Part shown: one piece after another, positions 34,858 through 43,500 of the stretch | How the letters are laid out: every line of letters starts with the position of its first letter | Numbering within the stretch: the stretch's first letter is position 1 | Origin: Oceanihabitans sp. IOP_32 | GTDB lineage: Bacteria > Bacteroidota > Bacteroidia > Flavobacteriales > Flavobacteriaceae | Direction of reading: 5' to 3' | Assembly (NCBI RefSeq): GCF_009498295.1 | Contig: NZ_CP040813.1 | Span: 2,983,001 to 3,047,000, forward strand | Length of the DNA: 64,000 nt | Notes under the pieces: generated by a model | Told to the model about the DNA's origin: nothing | Seen by the model: only the letters and a program-made list of their open reading frames with translations | The model's database searches: none | Program-made: the position numbers and the translations under genes

Positions 34858-35575
34858 ATGTTTGTGGCCAGTTACCAGACGTATTAATTTGATCCATAGA
34901 ACCTACTCTTAAGGCGTCACCATTAACACCGTCTACAGATATTACTTGGTTTTCTTGAACGAGCAAATCTTTGTCTTGATCAAACAAAATAACATCTTTT
35001 TTAACAAAAACTTCAAATACTGGAATTTTAGTATCGTTTTGTTCCAAATACCCCGCTTTAAGCTGAAATTTAGCACCTTCTTGTCCCACAGGAACATTCA
35101 TCATGGTTTTATAACGATCTGAGTTCTTAAATAAAGAATCTTTAACAGAAACAAAAGCTAAGGTGTCAATAATAACCTTATCTTCATACATATCTACGCC
35201 AAATTGTTTGGTTAGTATCGGGTCGATAACACTGGTGTCTCTACGCTGTGTAATGGTAAATTTAGCCGTGTCAATAAATTTCACCAAATTATCGAAGTTG
35301 TCGGAGAAATTACCAGATACTTTACGGTGTGCTAATTGCGCATCTCTAATATCGTTTAAACTTTTAATAACTTCTTGGTAACGCTCATTCTTCACTTTAT
35401 TAAATTCGATAGGTGCATAAATAGATTGGAATGTATTATAACCCAAATAAGCAATAAGTATCCACAGTACAATTTGTAACAAAGGTTTAAGTTTAGATGG
35501 GATAAATTTGTCAACTAACTTAACCAAGCCAATTGTAACAAGAATTACAGCAATTAGAATTAGAATTAATTTCAT
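34838..35575 (-). CDS. Membrane-anchored hypothetical protein, first gene of the DUF3822-rsmD operon
   Basis: 245 residues. Two N-terminal membrane segments (about 3-20 and 32-50) are followed by a helical stretch (FNKVKNERYQEVIKSLNDIRDAQLAHRKVSGNF) and a beta-rich soluble part. The helix plus the phrase DIRDAQLAHRKVSGNFSDNFDNL recalls type IV pilin-like anchored proteins. With an ASKHA-like partner, a remote pilus-assembly resemblance is possible. Function unknown. Confidence 0.7.
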   Translation of the reverse strand: MKLILILIAVILVTIGLVKLVDKFIPSKLKPLLQIVLWILIAYLGYNTFQSIYAPIEFNKVKNERYQEVIKSLNDIRDAQLAHRKVSGNFSDNFDNLVKFIDTAKFTITQRRDTSVIDPILTKQFGVDMYEDKVIIDTLAFVSVKDSLFKNSDRYKTMMNVPVGQEGAKFQLKAGYLEQNDTKIPVFEVFVKKDVILFDQDKDLLVQENQVISVDGVNGDALRVGSMDQINTSGNWPQTFGVGSN

Positions 35576-35670
35576 GATACGTTATTTAATTAGTAAAATT
35601 ATTAAAAGGTCAATCGCAAATCTACAATTTTTTTTTAATCGTAAAAACCAAAGTTCGTAAAAATCATTTC

Positions 35671-35678
35671 TATATTTG
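35671..35678 (+). promoter_or_regulatory. -7 box for the helicase gene
   Basis: TATATTTG matches TAnnTTTG, 29 bases before the ATG at 35707. Confidence 0.5.
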
Positions 35679-35706
35679 AATAATTTCTTAAATATTATTC
35701 ATTTAC

Positions 35707-37131
35707 ATGACAGCAGCACAATTTTATAATGAAATTAAAAATGATTTTCCTTTTCAACCGACATCAAAGCAAAACCTTGTTTTGCAGCAACTTAGCGCGT
35801 TTGTATTTAGTAAAAAAGCTAACGCGTTGTATTTGTTAAAAGGTTATGCAGGTACAGGTAAAACAACCATTATAGGCTGTATGGTAAATAATTTATGGAA
35901 AGCCAAAAAAAGTGCGGTTTTAATGGCTCCAACGGGTAGGGCAGCCAAGGTGATTTCAAATTATTCAAAAAAAGAAGCTTTTACGATACACAAAAAAATA
36001 TATTTTCCGAAAAAAGATAAAGGAGGAGGCGTAAAATTTGTTTTGCAACCCAATAAACATAAAAACACGATATTTATTGTAGACGAGGCTTCTATGATTC
36101 CAGATACACCTGAAGCCTCCAAATTATTTGAAAATGGTTCTTTATTAGACGATTTAATGCAATACGTATACTCTGGATACCAATGTAAATTATTACTAAT
36201 TGGCGATACAGCACAGTTGCCCCCAGTTAAACTCGATTTAAGTCCAGCCTTAGACGCCGATAAATTAGCTTTAAATTACAATAAAGAGGTTACTAAAATG
36301 GAACTCGATGAAGTGATGCGCCAAGATAGCGATTCGGGTATTTTAGTAAATGCCACCTTGCTTCGAGAAACCTTAGCCAACCAGTGTTTTGATCATTTTA
36401 AATTCGATTTAAATGGCTTTAAAGACATTGTACGACTTGTAGACGGTTACGAGATCATGGATGCCATAAATGACGCCTACAGCAGTTTAGGAAACGAAGA
36501 AACTGCCATTATTGTTCGCAGTAACAAACGGGCTAACCTATATAACCAACAGATAAGAAGTCGTATTTTGTTTAACGAGCATGAGTTATCGGCTGGGGAT
36601 TATTTAATGGTGGTGAAAAACAATTATTTTTGGATTAAACCCACAACCGAAGCCGGATTTATTGCCAATGGTGATATTATAGAAGTTTTAGAGATTTTTT
36701 CGATTAAAGAATTATATGGTTTTCGCTTCGCGGAAGTGAAAGTGCGTATGGTCGATTATCCTAAAATGCCCCCCTTCGAAACGGTTTTATTGCTCGATAC
36801 CATTGAAGCAGAAACCCCTTCATTACCTTACGAAGATTCTAACAGATTGTACCAAGAAGTTCAAAAAGATTACCTTAATGAATCCAGCAAATACAAGCAG
36901 TTTTTAAAAATAAAGAGCAATAAATACTTTAATGCTCTGCAGGTTAAGTTTTCTTACGCCATAACTTGTCATAAATCACAAGGCGGTCAATGGCATACTG
37001 TTTTTATAGAGCAACCCTATTTACCAAATGGCATAGATAAAGATTATCTGCGTTGGTTATATACTGCGGTGACTCGGGCGCAAAAAAAACTTTATCTCAT
37101 AGGCTTTAAAGAGGATTTTTTTGAGGAATAA
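35707..37131 (+). CDS. RecD/Pif1-like superfamily 1B DNA helicase
   Basis: 474 residues. Walker A GYAGTGKTT (about 46-54), APTGRAAKVI (motif Ia), IVDEASMIPD (motif II), LIGDTAQLPPV (motif III), and a C-terminal UvrD_C_2 region with YAITCHKSQGGQW and WLYTAVTRAQKKLYLIG (motifs V-VI). The set marks an ATP-dependent 5'-3' helicase. The family is common as a lone gene in Bacteroidota and not part of RecBCD. Role in repair or replication is presumed. Confidence 0.92.
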   Translation: MTAAQFYNEIKNDFPFQPTSKQNLVLQQLSAFVFSKKANALYLLKGYAGTGKTTIIGCMVNNLWKAKKSAVLMAPTGRAAKVISNYSKKEAFTIHKKIYFPKKDKGGGVKFVLQPNKHKNTIFIVDEASMIPDTPEASKLFENGSLLDDLMQYVYSGYQCKLLLIGDTAQLPPVKLDLSPALDADKLALNYNKEVTKMELDEVMRQDSDSGILVNATLLRETLANQCFDHFKFDLNGFKDIVRLVDGYEIMDAINDAYSSLGNEETAIIVRSNKRANLYNQQIRSRILFNEHELSAGDYLMVVKNNYFWIKPTTEAGFIANGDIIEVLEIFSIKELYGFRFAEVKVRMVDYPKMPPFETVLLLDTIEAETPSLPYEDSNRLYQEVQKDYLNESSKYKQFLKIKSNKYFNALQVKFSYAITCHKSQGGQWHTVFIEQPYLPNGIDKDYLRWLYTAVTRAQKKLYLIGFKEDFFEE

Positions 37132-37206
37132 AAGTGGTTTAGCACTGCTTTTTGTCTGAAAACAAATATTAAACACGCTAAATTTTATAAGCTATAATAT
37201 TTAGCC

Positions 37207-37214
37207 TATTTTTG
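37207..37214 (+). promoter_or_regulatory. -7 box for kdsB
   Basis: TATTTTTG matches TAnnTTTG, 25 bases before the kdsB ATG. Confidence 0.5.
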
Positions 37215-37238
37215 AAGCTGTAATTTTTTGATATTAAA

Positions 37239-37967
37239 ATGAAAATAATTTCGATGATTCCTGCCCGTTATGGTGCTTCTAGATTTCCTGCAAAATTAAT
37301 GCAAGATTTAGGTGGTAAAACCGTTATTCTTAGAACCTATGAAGCTACTGTGGCTACCAATTTGTTCGATGATGTGTTTGTAGTAACCGATAGCGACATC
37401 ATATACAAAGAAATTGTAAACCATGGGGGTAAAGCCATTATGAGTGTTAAAGAACACGATTGTGGTAGTGATAGAATTGCCGAAGCTGTTGAGGATATGG
37501 ATATCGATATTGTTATCAATGTTCAAGGGGATGAACCCTTTACAGATAAAGCTTCCTTAAAAAAACTAATTGAGGTATTTAAAGATGACGATAAAAAAAA
37601 TATCGACTTGGCTTCCTTAATGGTTCATATTACAGATGAAGAAGAAATAAACAATCCCAATACGGTAAAAGTTATTGTAGATAAAACAAACTTTGCCTTG
37701 TATTTTTCAAGAAGTGTAATACCGTATCCAAGAGAAAAAAATGTAGGAGTTAAATACTTTAAGCACAAAGGCGTTTACGCCTTTAGAAAGCAGGCCATTC
37801 TAGATTTTTATAAATTACCCATGTTGCCGCTCGAGGCTTCAGAAAAAATTGAATGTATCCGGTATTTAGAGTATGGAAAGCGTATAAAAATGGTTGAAAC
37901 AAATGTGGAAGGGGTTGAAATTGATACACCAGAAGATTTAGAGCGCGCAAATAAACTATGGAAATAA
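37239..37967 (+). CDS. kdsB: CMP-Kdo synthetase (3-deoxy-manno-octulosonate cytidylyltransferase)
   Basis: 242 residues. It couples Kdo to CMP for LPS core synthesis in the cytoplasm. [18 protein letters not shown] at the N terminus is the CTP-binding signature. INVQGDEPF and [11 protein letters not shown] are also family motifs, and [13 protein letters not shown] closes the protein. It overlaps the following HAD gene by 10 bp. The neighbouring KdnB-like gene raises the chance that the substrate is Kdo8N or a mix. Confidence 0.95.
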   Translation: MKIISMIPARYGASRFPAKLMQDLGGKTVILRTYEATVATNLFDDVFVVTDSDIIYKEIVNHGGKAIMSVKEHDCGSDRIAEAVEDMDIDIVINVQGDEPFTDKASLKKLIEVFKDDDKKNIDLASLMVHITDEEEINNPNTVKVIVDKTNFALYFSRSVIPYPREKNVGVKYFKHKGVYAFRKQAILDFYKLPMLPLEASEKIECIRYLEYGKRIKMVETNVEGVEIDTPEDLERANKLWK

Positions 37968-38665
37968 GTTATAAAGACATAAAAGTAATAGGATTTGATG
38001 CCGACGATACGCTTTGGGTAAATGAAACTTTTTTTCGCGAAGCCGAAGGGCAAATTCAACAGTTGTTGTTAGAATATGAAACTCCAAATAAAATAGACCA
38101 AGAGTTATTTAAAATGGAGATGAAAAACCTACCACTTTATGGTTATGGTGTAAAAGCGTTCATTTTATCTATGGTTGAAGTGGCTTTAGAACTTTCTAAT
38201 TACAATATTTCAAGTAAAAAAATAGAAGCTATTTTAAAAATAGGTAAAAATATGCTTGAAAAACCCGTAGAATTACTTGATGGTGTTGAAGATGTTTTAA
38301 GTGTGATGTCTAAAAAGTATAAAATTATATTGGCCACTAAAGGCGATTTGCTTGATCAAGAACGCAAACTGGAAAAATCTGGGTTAATCAAGTATTTTAA
38401 TCATATTGAAGTATTAAGTGACAAACAGGAGTCTAATTATTCGAATTTGTTAAATCAGTTGGGCGTTAAACCCTCAGAATTTTTAATGATAGGAAATTCC
38501 TTAAAATCTGATGTGCTGCCCTTGGTTAACATAAAATCTAACGCCATACATGTACCATTTCACACCACTTGGGTACATGAGCAAGTAAGTGAAAAAGAAA
38601 CCAATGGAAAAACATATAAAACTATTGGTAGCTTAAAAGAATTATTAAATGTTATGGAATATTAA
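37958..38665 (+). CDS. HAD family hydrolase
   Basis: 235 residues. The HAD nucleophile motif is [12 protein letters not shown] (Asp14/Asp16 region), motif II is LATKGD, motif III/IV is [15 protein letters not shown] helical cap (about 25-100) places it with YjjG/pyrophosphatase-like members rather than the short cap-less KdsC. It probably removes a phosphate from a small molecule. Its overlap with kdsB suggests a sugar phosphate, but the substrate is not visible. Confidence 0.87.
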   Translation: MEISYKDIKVIGFDADDTLWVNETFFREAEGQIQQLLLEYETPNKIDQELFKMEMKNLPLYGYGVKAFILSMVEVALELSNYNISSKKIEAILKIGKNMLEKPVELLDGVEDVLSVMSKKYKIILATKGDLLDQERKLEKSGLIKYFNHIEVLSDKQESNYSNLLNQLGVKPSEFLMIGNSLKSDVLPLVNIKSNAIHVPFHTTWVHEQVSEKETNGKTYKTIGSLKELLNVMEY

Positions 38666-38744
38666 AATCGTATTTCATGGCATGTCATCGCGTATAATTA
38701 AAAATAGTACTCAATATTAAACGAGTACAAAAAGAAAATTTTAA

Positions 38745-39827
38745 ATGAATTACAGAAACTTTCCAATGGTACCAAGAGTTGTTTTTGGTAGAGGCAGTTT
38801 TAGTCAGTTAAATGATATTATTACCCCAAAAAGAAAAAGCATTAATGCCCCTTTTATTTTTTTGGTGGACGATGTGTTTAGAAACAACACATGGTTAACC
38901 TCAAGAATTGCATTGGCCTACGACGATAGGGTTATGTTTATATCTGCAGATCAAGAACCTACAACATCTCAGGTAGACGATTTAGTTGAATCTATTATTT
39001 TAAGTACAAAAGAACGGCCTTCTGGAATTATAGGAATAGGCGGTGGTACCTTATTAGATTTAGCTAAAGCTGTATCCATAATGCTTACAAATAAGGGAGA
39101 AGCCAAAGATTATCAAGGCTGGGATTTAGTAAAAAATCCTGCGATATACCATGTTGCGGTTCCTACGATCTCAGGGACTGGAGCAGAGGTTTCTAGAACA
39201 ACCGTGCTTACGGGGCCGGAAAGAAAATTGGGCATAAATTCAGATTACACTCCTTTTGATCAAGTTATACTCGATTCAGAATTAACCAAAGATGTACCTA
39301 CAAATCAATGGTTTTACACGGGTATGGATTGTTATATTCATTGTGTAGAGTCACTTACAGGAACGTATTTAAACGCGTTTAGTCAAAGTTATGGCGAGAT
39401 GGCTTTACAGCTTTGTGAAGAAATATTTTTAACCGATAATTTATCGAAAGTCGATGCCCAAGAAAAACTAATGATGGCCTCTTGGCACGGCGGTATGAGT
39501 ATTGCATATTCGCAAGTTGGGGTAGCTCATGCTATGAGTTATGGCTTATCTTATTTGTTAGGCACAAAACACGGTATAGGCAATTGTATAGTTTTTAATC
39601 ATTTGGAAGAGTTTTATCCTGAAGGGGTAAAGACGTTTAAAGCCATGAAAAAGAAACACAATATTTTACTACCTGAGGGTATATGTGCCAATTTAAGTGA
39701 TAAGGAGTTTGATATCATGATTAATGTATCGTTAAGCTTAGAACCGCTTTGGGAAAATGCGCTTGGTAAACATTGGAAGAAAACGATAACACCAAAAAAG
39801 TTAAGAAGTCTTTACGAAAAAATGTAA
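38745..39827 (+). CDS. Iron-containing alcohol dehydrogenase family protein, KdnB-like (Kdo 8-oxidase)
   Basis: 360 residues. The N terminus NFPMVPRVVFGRGSFSQL, the nucleotide motif GIGGGTLLDLAKAVSI (about residue 98) and metal-binding segments (TGMDCYIHCVES, VGVAHAMSYGLSY, KHGIGNC) place it in the group III metal-dependent dehydrogenases. The opening resembles KdnB of Shewanella, which oxidises Kdo at C8 before KdnA aminates it to Kdo8N. It is two genes from kdsB, which supports this reading. No KdnA aminotransferase is nearby. Confidence 0.75.
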   Translation: MNYRNFPMVPRVVFGRGSFSQLNDIITPKRKSINAPFIFLVDDVFRNNTWLTSRIALAYDDRVMFISADQEPTTSQVDDLVESIILSTKERPSGIIGIGGGTLLDLAKAVSIMLTNKGEAKDYQGWDLVKNPAIYHVAVPTISGTGAEVSRTTVLTGPERKLGINSDYTPFDQVILDSELTKDVPTNQWFYTGMDCYIHCVESLTGTYLNAFSQSYGEMALQLCEEIFLTDNLSKVDAQEKLMMASWHGGMSIAYSQVGVAHAMSYGLSYLLGTKHGIGNCIVFNHLEEFYPEGVKTFKAMKKKHNILLPEGICANLSDKEFDIMINVSLSLEPLWENALGKHWKKTITPKKLRSLYEKM

Positions 39828-39828
39828 T

Positions 39829-40377
39829 ATGAGTGGCTTGTCCAAATTTATTTATTTTAAAATTTTAGGATGGAAAATTGTGGGTAACACCAACTTTTCA
39901 AAAGATACCGTAAAAAAAGCGGTTATTATAGCAGCACCTCATACCAGTTGGCACGACTTTTATATTGGCGTTTTGTTGCGATCTGTTACCCAGGTTAAAA
40001 CGAATTTTGTAGGCAAAAAAGAGTTGTTTCGATTTCCTTTCGGATGGTTTTTTAGAGCTCTAGGTGGGGCACCTATAAATAGGGGAGTTAACGAGAGCAA
40101 AGTTGAAGCTATTGCGAAATTATTTTCTGAAAAAGCGGAGTTTAGAATGACGTTGGCACCCGAAGGCACTAGAGAAAAGGTTAGCGAATGGAAAACGGGT
40201 TTTTACTACATCGCTAAAGCTGCTAATGTACCCATCATTATGTTTACCCTAGATTTTGAAAATAAACAAAATAAAATTTCACAACCATTTTATCCAACTG
40301 ATGATATCAAGGCAGATTTCCAGTTTATATATAATTTTTATAAAGGGGTAAAAGGGAAAGTGCCAGCTTACTCTTAA
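39829..40377 (+). CDS. Lysophospholipid acyltransferase (PlsC-like)
   Basis: 182 residues. HTSWHDFYIGV is the HX4D catalytic motif, GKKELFRFPFGWFF and GGAPINRG follow, and LAPEGTREK is the acyl-acceptor motif III. These define the 1-acylglycerol-3-phosphate acyltransferase superfamily. The protein is shorter than PlsC and lacks an N-terminal membrane helix. Its ATG is one base after the KdnB-like stop, so it may acylate an envelope lipid made by the same operon. Confidence 0.87.
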   Translation: MSGLSKFIYFKILGWKIVGNTNFSKDTVKKAVIIAAPHTSWHDFYIGVLLRSVTQVKTNFVGKKELFRFPFGWFFRALGGAPINRGVNESKVEAIAKLFSEKAEFRMTLAPEGTREKVSEWKTGFYYIAKAANVPIIMFTLDFENKQNKISQPFYPTDDIKADFQFIYNFYKGVKGKVPAYS

Positions 40378-40864
40378 CAAAGTTTTTTAAAAGATACGAC
40401 CATTAAAAGTTCTGGTTTTGGCTGAATGCTCAAAAATAAAAAACAAAGTTCAGTATATAATAAGTTACATACTTCTTCCAAAATAGTTAGCCGACTAAGG
40501 TCTGCATGTTAGAGCCAACAGTACAAGTTCTAAAAGAAAAACTTGTGCTGACTAATGAATTTCATGACCGCCTTGGGCCCTTCAAAATCTAAATGTTTGC
40601 GCATTTCAATACCAAATTTATTTTAAATTATTCCAATTTGGTATATTTAAGAGTGACGTTTATGGACCGTAAGTAATTATTTTGAACGACACCGCACATG
40701 TCTATTTTTCTTGCAAGAAAAATACTAAAAAGACTATAAATTTCTGATTTTTAGTCTCTTTTGTTTTAGTTGTGCTTAGGTTTTTTTTAAGAAATCTTTA
40801 AAATCATGATATCTTTTCATATTTTTAGTACCGTTATTACCAAATCTATAATTAAACTAATCTT
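40378..40864. other. Intergenic region with two hairpins, no clear gene
   Basis: CAGTACAAGTT (40519-40529) pairs with AACTTGTGCTG (40540-40550, one G-U). TACCAAATT (about 40610) pairs with AATTTGGTA (about 40636). A 28-codon frame at 40506 (MLEPTVQVLKEK start) overlaps the first hairpin and is too short to call. A third A/T-rich hairpin (TTTTTCTTGCAAGAAAAA, about 40706-40723) lies before the next gene. Confidence 0.4.
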
Positions 40865-41374
40865 ATGAAGAATTTAATTTACATTATTCTAGGCATTATT
40901 ATTGGTGCCGTGACAACCTATTATGTTGTCCAAAAAAACCTTACGGACGATATTAAAATCACCAAGCCAAAAGGCGTTATTACTCCAGAACAAGCCAAAG
41001 TACTAGCGAACAATTGGACAAAATACCGACAAGCAGCCGTAGATTCTGCAGCACAAAGACAAGGTCGAGAAAAAGACGATCGTTCTGTTTGGTGGTCTAT
41101 AGAAGATATTGAAAACTATATTGCCTTTTCGAAGAAGCAAACCGATAGCCTCAAATACAGTTTAACTGGTATGCGCATGTATTTAGGGGTTTATGGCAAA
41201 AATGCAGGCCAAGCTAAAAAGAATTTAACCACCATGTTTTTAGTGCCTACCGTTAAAAAATTAAATTCTAAAGGAAGCATGATACCTTTTGTTTTTCAAG
41301 AAGATGGCGCTAATTGTGATGAATGTGACCCTTTGAATGATGGACATGGAGGAGGAGGTAGTTATCCTCAATAA
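40865..41374 (+). CDS. Membrane-anchored paralogous protein A with C-x-x-C glycine-rich tail
   Basis: 169 residues. An N-terminal membrane anchor (IIYIILGIIIGAVTTYYVV-type, about 3-23) is followed by a soluble domain: GVITPEQAKVLANNW, WWSIEDIENYIAFS, LTGMRMYLGVYG, FLVPTVKK and MIPFVFQEDGANCDECDPLN, ending GGGGSYPQ. The next gene encodes a clear paralogue with the same motif order and the same tail. I recognise no named family. The tail C-x-x-C might bind metal or form a disulphide in the periplasm. It lies upstream of a polytopic membrane protein and a histidine kinase. Confidence 0.72.
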   Translation: MKNLIYIILGIIIGAVTTYYVVQKNLTDDIKITKPKGVITPEQAKVLANNWTKYRQAAVDSAAQRQGREKDDRSVWWSIEDIENYIAFSKKQTDSLKYSLTGMRMYLGVYGKNAGQAKKNLTTMFLVPTVKKLNSKGSMIPFVFQEDGANCDECDPLNDGHGGGGSYPQ

Positions 41375-41457
41375 AAAGTATATTTTAACTAGAAGACTAA
41401 TCTTATTACCATATTTTTAAACCTATTATTTATGAAAAATTTATTAAAATTTAGTGT

Positions 41458-41931
41458 ATGCATATATGTATGTTGAGTTATAGTTGTTCTAAAGAAGAAA
41501 CAACGGGGCAAGAAAAAACAGTTTCTAATGAAGATTTTTACAAACCCTCTGGGGTTATCACTCAAGAAGAGGCTGAAATACTAAGTAATACTTGGAATTT
41601 AAAAAACACAAGCACGCTAAGTAAGGCTAGTAGGGTTAAATTCGAAGACGATGACCTGTCGTTTTGGTGGACTATAGAGGACATTAGAAATTATTTAGAT
41701 TACTCTGAGCAAGTTGCTAAAGAAAATGGAAATTCTTTAAACGGCCTAAGAATATATTTGGGTGCATATCCAAACACAGGTAAGACTACTTTATTTATGG
41801 TGCCAACCGTTAAAAAATCGAGTTCTAAGGCGGGTATGGTACCATTTATTTTTCAAGAAGATGTTGCTGATTGTGGCGAATGTCCCCCTTTGAATAACGG
41901 AGGTGGAGGAGGTAATGGATATCCTCAATAA
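41458..41931 (+). CDS. Paralogous protein B, lipoprotein with a frameshifted signal peptide
   Basis: 157 residues as an open frame from the ATG at 41458, but the start is unnatural. An in-place lipoprotein signal (MKNLLKFSVCIYVC from 41432) runs in another frame and stops at 41474. Joining it to LSYSC by restoring one lost base gives a normal lipobox. The mature domain repeats protein A: GVITQEEAEILSNTW, WWTIEDIRNYLDYS, LNGLRIYLGAY, FMVPTVKK, MVPFIFQED, then DCGECPPLN and GGGNGYPQ. Either a real mutation or a sequencing error. Confidence 0.68.
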   Translation: MHICMLSYSCSKEETTGQEKTVSNEDFYKPSGVITQEEAEILSNTWNLKNTSTLSKASRVKFEDDDLSFWWTIEDIRNYLDYSEQVAKENGNSLNGLRIYLGAYPNTGKTTLFMVPTVKKSSSKAGMVPFIFQEDVADCGECPPLNNGGGGGNGYPQ

Positions 41932-41938
41932 TTTTTAA

Positions 41939-42649
41939 GTGGAAGATTTTTTATTAAAAAACTATGTTTTATTAACCCACCTTGTTGAAGTAATGGCTGC
42001 TTTAACAGGTGTGTTTTTGTATAAAAAATATAATAAAACAGAGGTTAAATATTTTATATGGTTTCTAGTGTATTTAACGATTTGTGAATTTATTGGAATT
42101 TATAAGTATTACGTACATAGCGAAGGCTTTCTTAGTTTTTTAGAAGGTACTATTTTTAAAACAAATCATTGGTGGTCAACATCTTTTTGGAAAGTAGGAG
42201 CTATACTTTTTTTTGCTTTTTATTACTCAAAAATCTTAAAAACGAAGCTATTTAAAACTATAATTAAGACTAGCGCTTATGCTTTTTTAATATTTTCAGT
42301 TATCTATATTGCCCTAAATTGGAATGCGTTTTTTTATCAGTTTTTCCCAATTTTAAGTGTTTTGGGTGCATTTATAATATTTTTATGTTCTGTGTTTTAT
42401 TTTATTGAGGTTTTACAAAGTGATAGCATTTTAGTCTTCTATAAATCAATTAATTTCTACATAAGCTTCGCTATATTTATTTGGTGGTTAATTATTACAC
42501 CTTTAGTTTTTTATGACTTGTACCATTCAAGTGGTGATTGGAATTTTATTTTTTTAAAGTGGCAAATCTATTTATTTGCCAATATATTTATGTATTCAAC
42601 CTTTACATTTGCTTTAATCTATTGTAAACCAGAACGTAATAATGATTAA
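41939..42649 (+). CDS. Polytopic membrane protein, about seven segments, upstream of a histidine kinase
   Basis: 236 residues from a GTG eight bases after the previous stop. It is almost entirely hydrophobic with about seven membrane segments and many aromatic residues (FFYQFFPILSVLGAFIIFLC). No domain is recognised. The start overlaps nothing, but the stop overlaps the kinase ATG by eight bases, so the two are translated together. A sensor or membrane partner for the kinase, which has only one membrane segment of its own, is a reasonable inference. Confidence 0.75.
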   Translation: MEDFLLKNYVLLTHLVEVMAALTGVFLYKKYNKTEVKYFIWFLVYLTICEFIGIYKYYVHSEGFLSFLEGTIFKTNHWWSTSFWKVGAILFFAFYYSKILKTKLFKTIIKTSAYAFLIFSVIYIALNWNAFFYQFFPILSVLGAFIIFLCSVFYFIEVLQSDSILVFYKSINFYISFAIFIWWLIITPLVFYDLYHSSGDWNFIFLKWQIYLFANIFMYSTFTFALIYCKPERNND

Positions 42650-43460
42650 TTCCTTCCATATTTTTTTAACACAAACCCAACCTGTTTCTACAGCTTCAGA
42701 GCGCTATTTGCTGGTATATATGGTTATGGTGTTATTAATTATTACCGTATTAGTTATTGTGTTTTTTGTAGTATTTCAAAAACGAAAAAACAAATTACTT
42801 CTAGAACGTATAAAGCAACAACAAGCTTTAGAAGAAGAAATAATATTAGCCCAAACCGAAAGCCAAGAACAAACCTTAAAAAACATTGGCTGGGAATTAC
42901 ACGATAATATTGGTCAGCTCTTAGCTTTTGCAAGTATGCAACTAAGTGTTTTAAAAACTCAGGTTTCCGATGATGTAAAAGATAAATTTAAAGATACTTC
43001 TAATGCACTTAACGAAAGCTTAAAGGAAGTACGCGCACTTTCAAAAACATTAAATAATGACGTGGTGCTTAACATTGGCTTAGAAAAATCTATCACTAAT
43101 GAATTAAACCGATTAAATAAGATGAAATTCACCAACGCCCAATTGGTTATTAAAGGCGAAAAAGTAGATTTTGAAAACCGAAAACACGAAATTATTATTT
43201 TTAGGATCCTGCAAGAGTTTTTGTCAAATTCGGTTAAATATTCTGGAGCTAAAAATCTTAAAATAATTTTAGAATATCAGCCAAATAATTTAATAGTTAC
43301 GGCTTCAGACGACGGCGTAGGTTTCGATATGCACACCGTAGAAAAAGGTTCTGGTTTAATTAATATGCAAAGTAGAGCGGCTTTAATTCATGCAAAATTA
43401 GATTTGTACGCTAAACCAAACGCAGGGGTAACGCTAAGTTTAAATTATCCGAGGTCTTAA
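42642..43460 (+). CDS. Sensor histidine kinase (HisKA_3/NarL-type), orphan
   Basis: 272 residues. One membrane segment (about 23-46), a coiled coil (about 48-80), a dimerisation and phosphoacceptor helix with WELHDNIGQLL (His87), and a HATPase_c domain (ILQEFLSNSVKYSGA as N box, ASDDGVGFD as G1, GSGLINMQSRA as G2). Kinases of this type usually pair with LuxR-type response regulators, but none follows; the next gene is on the other strand. No periplasmic sensing domain exists, so the input may come through the adjacent membrane protein. Confidence 0.92.
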   Translation: MINSFHIFLTQTQPVSTASERYLLVYMVMVLLIITVLVIVFFVVFQKRKNKLLLERIKQQQALEEEIILAQTESQEQTLKNIGWELHDNIGQLLAFASMQLSVLKTQVSDDVKDKFKDTSNALNESLKEVRALSKTLNNDVVLNIGLEKSITNELNRLNKMKFTNAQLVIKGEKVDFENRKHEIIIFRILQEFLSNSVKYSGAKNLKIILEYQPNNLIVTASDDGVGFDMHTVEKGSGLINMQSRAALIHAKLDLYAKPNAGVTLSLNYPRS

Positions 43461-43500
43461 ATTCTGATTGTGATTTGTTGAATTTTTTAAGGATTTTAAA

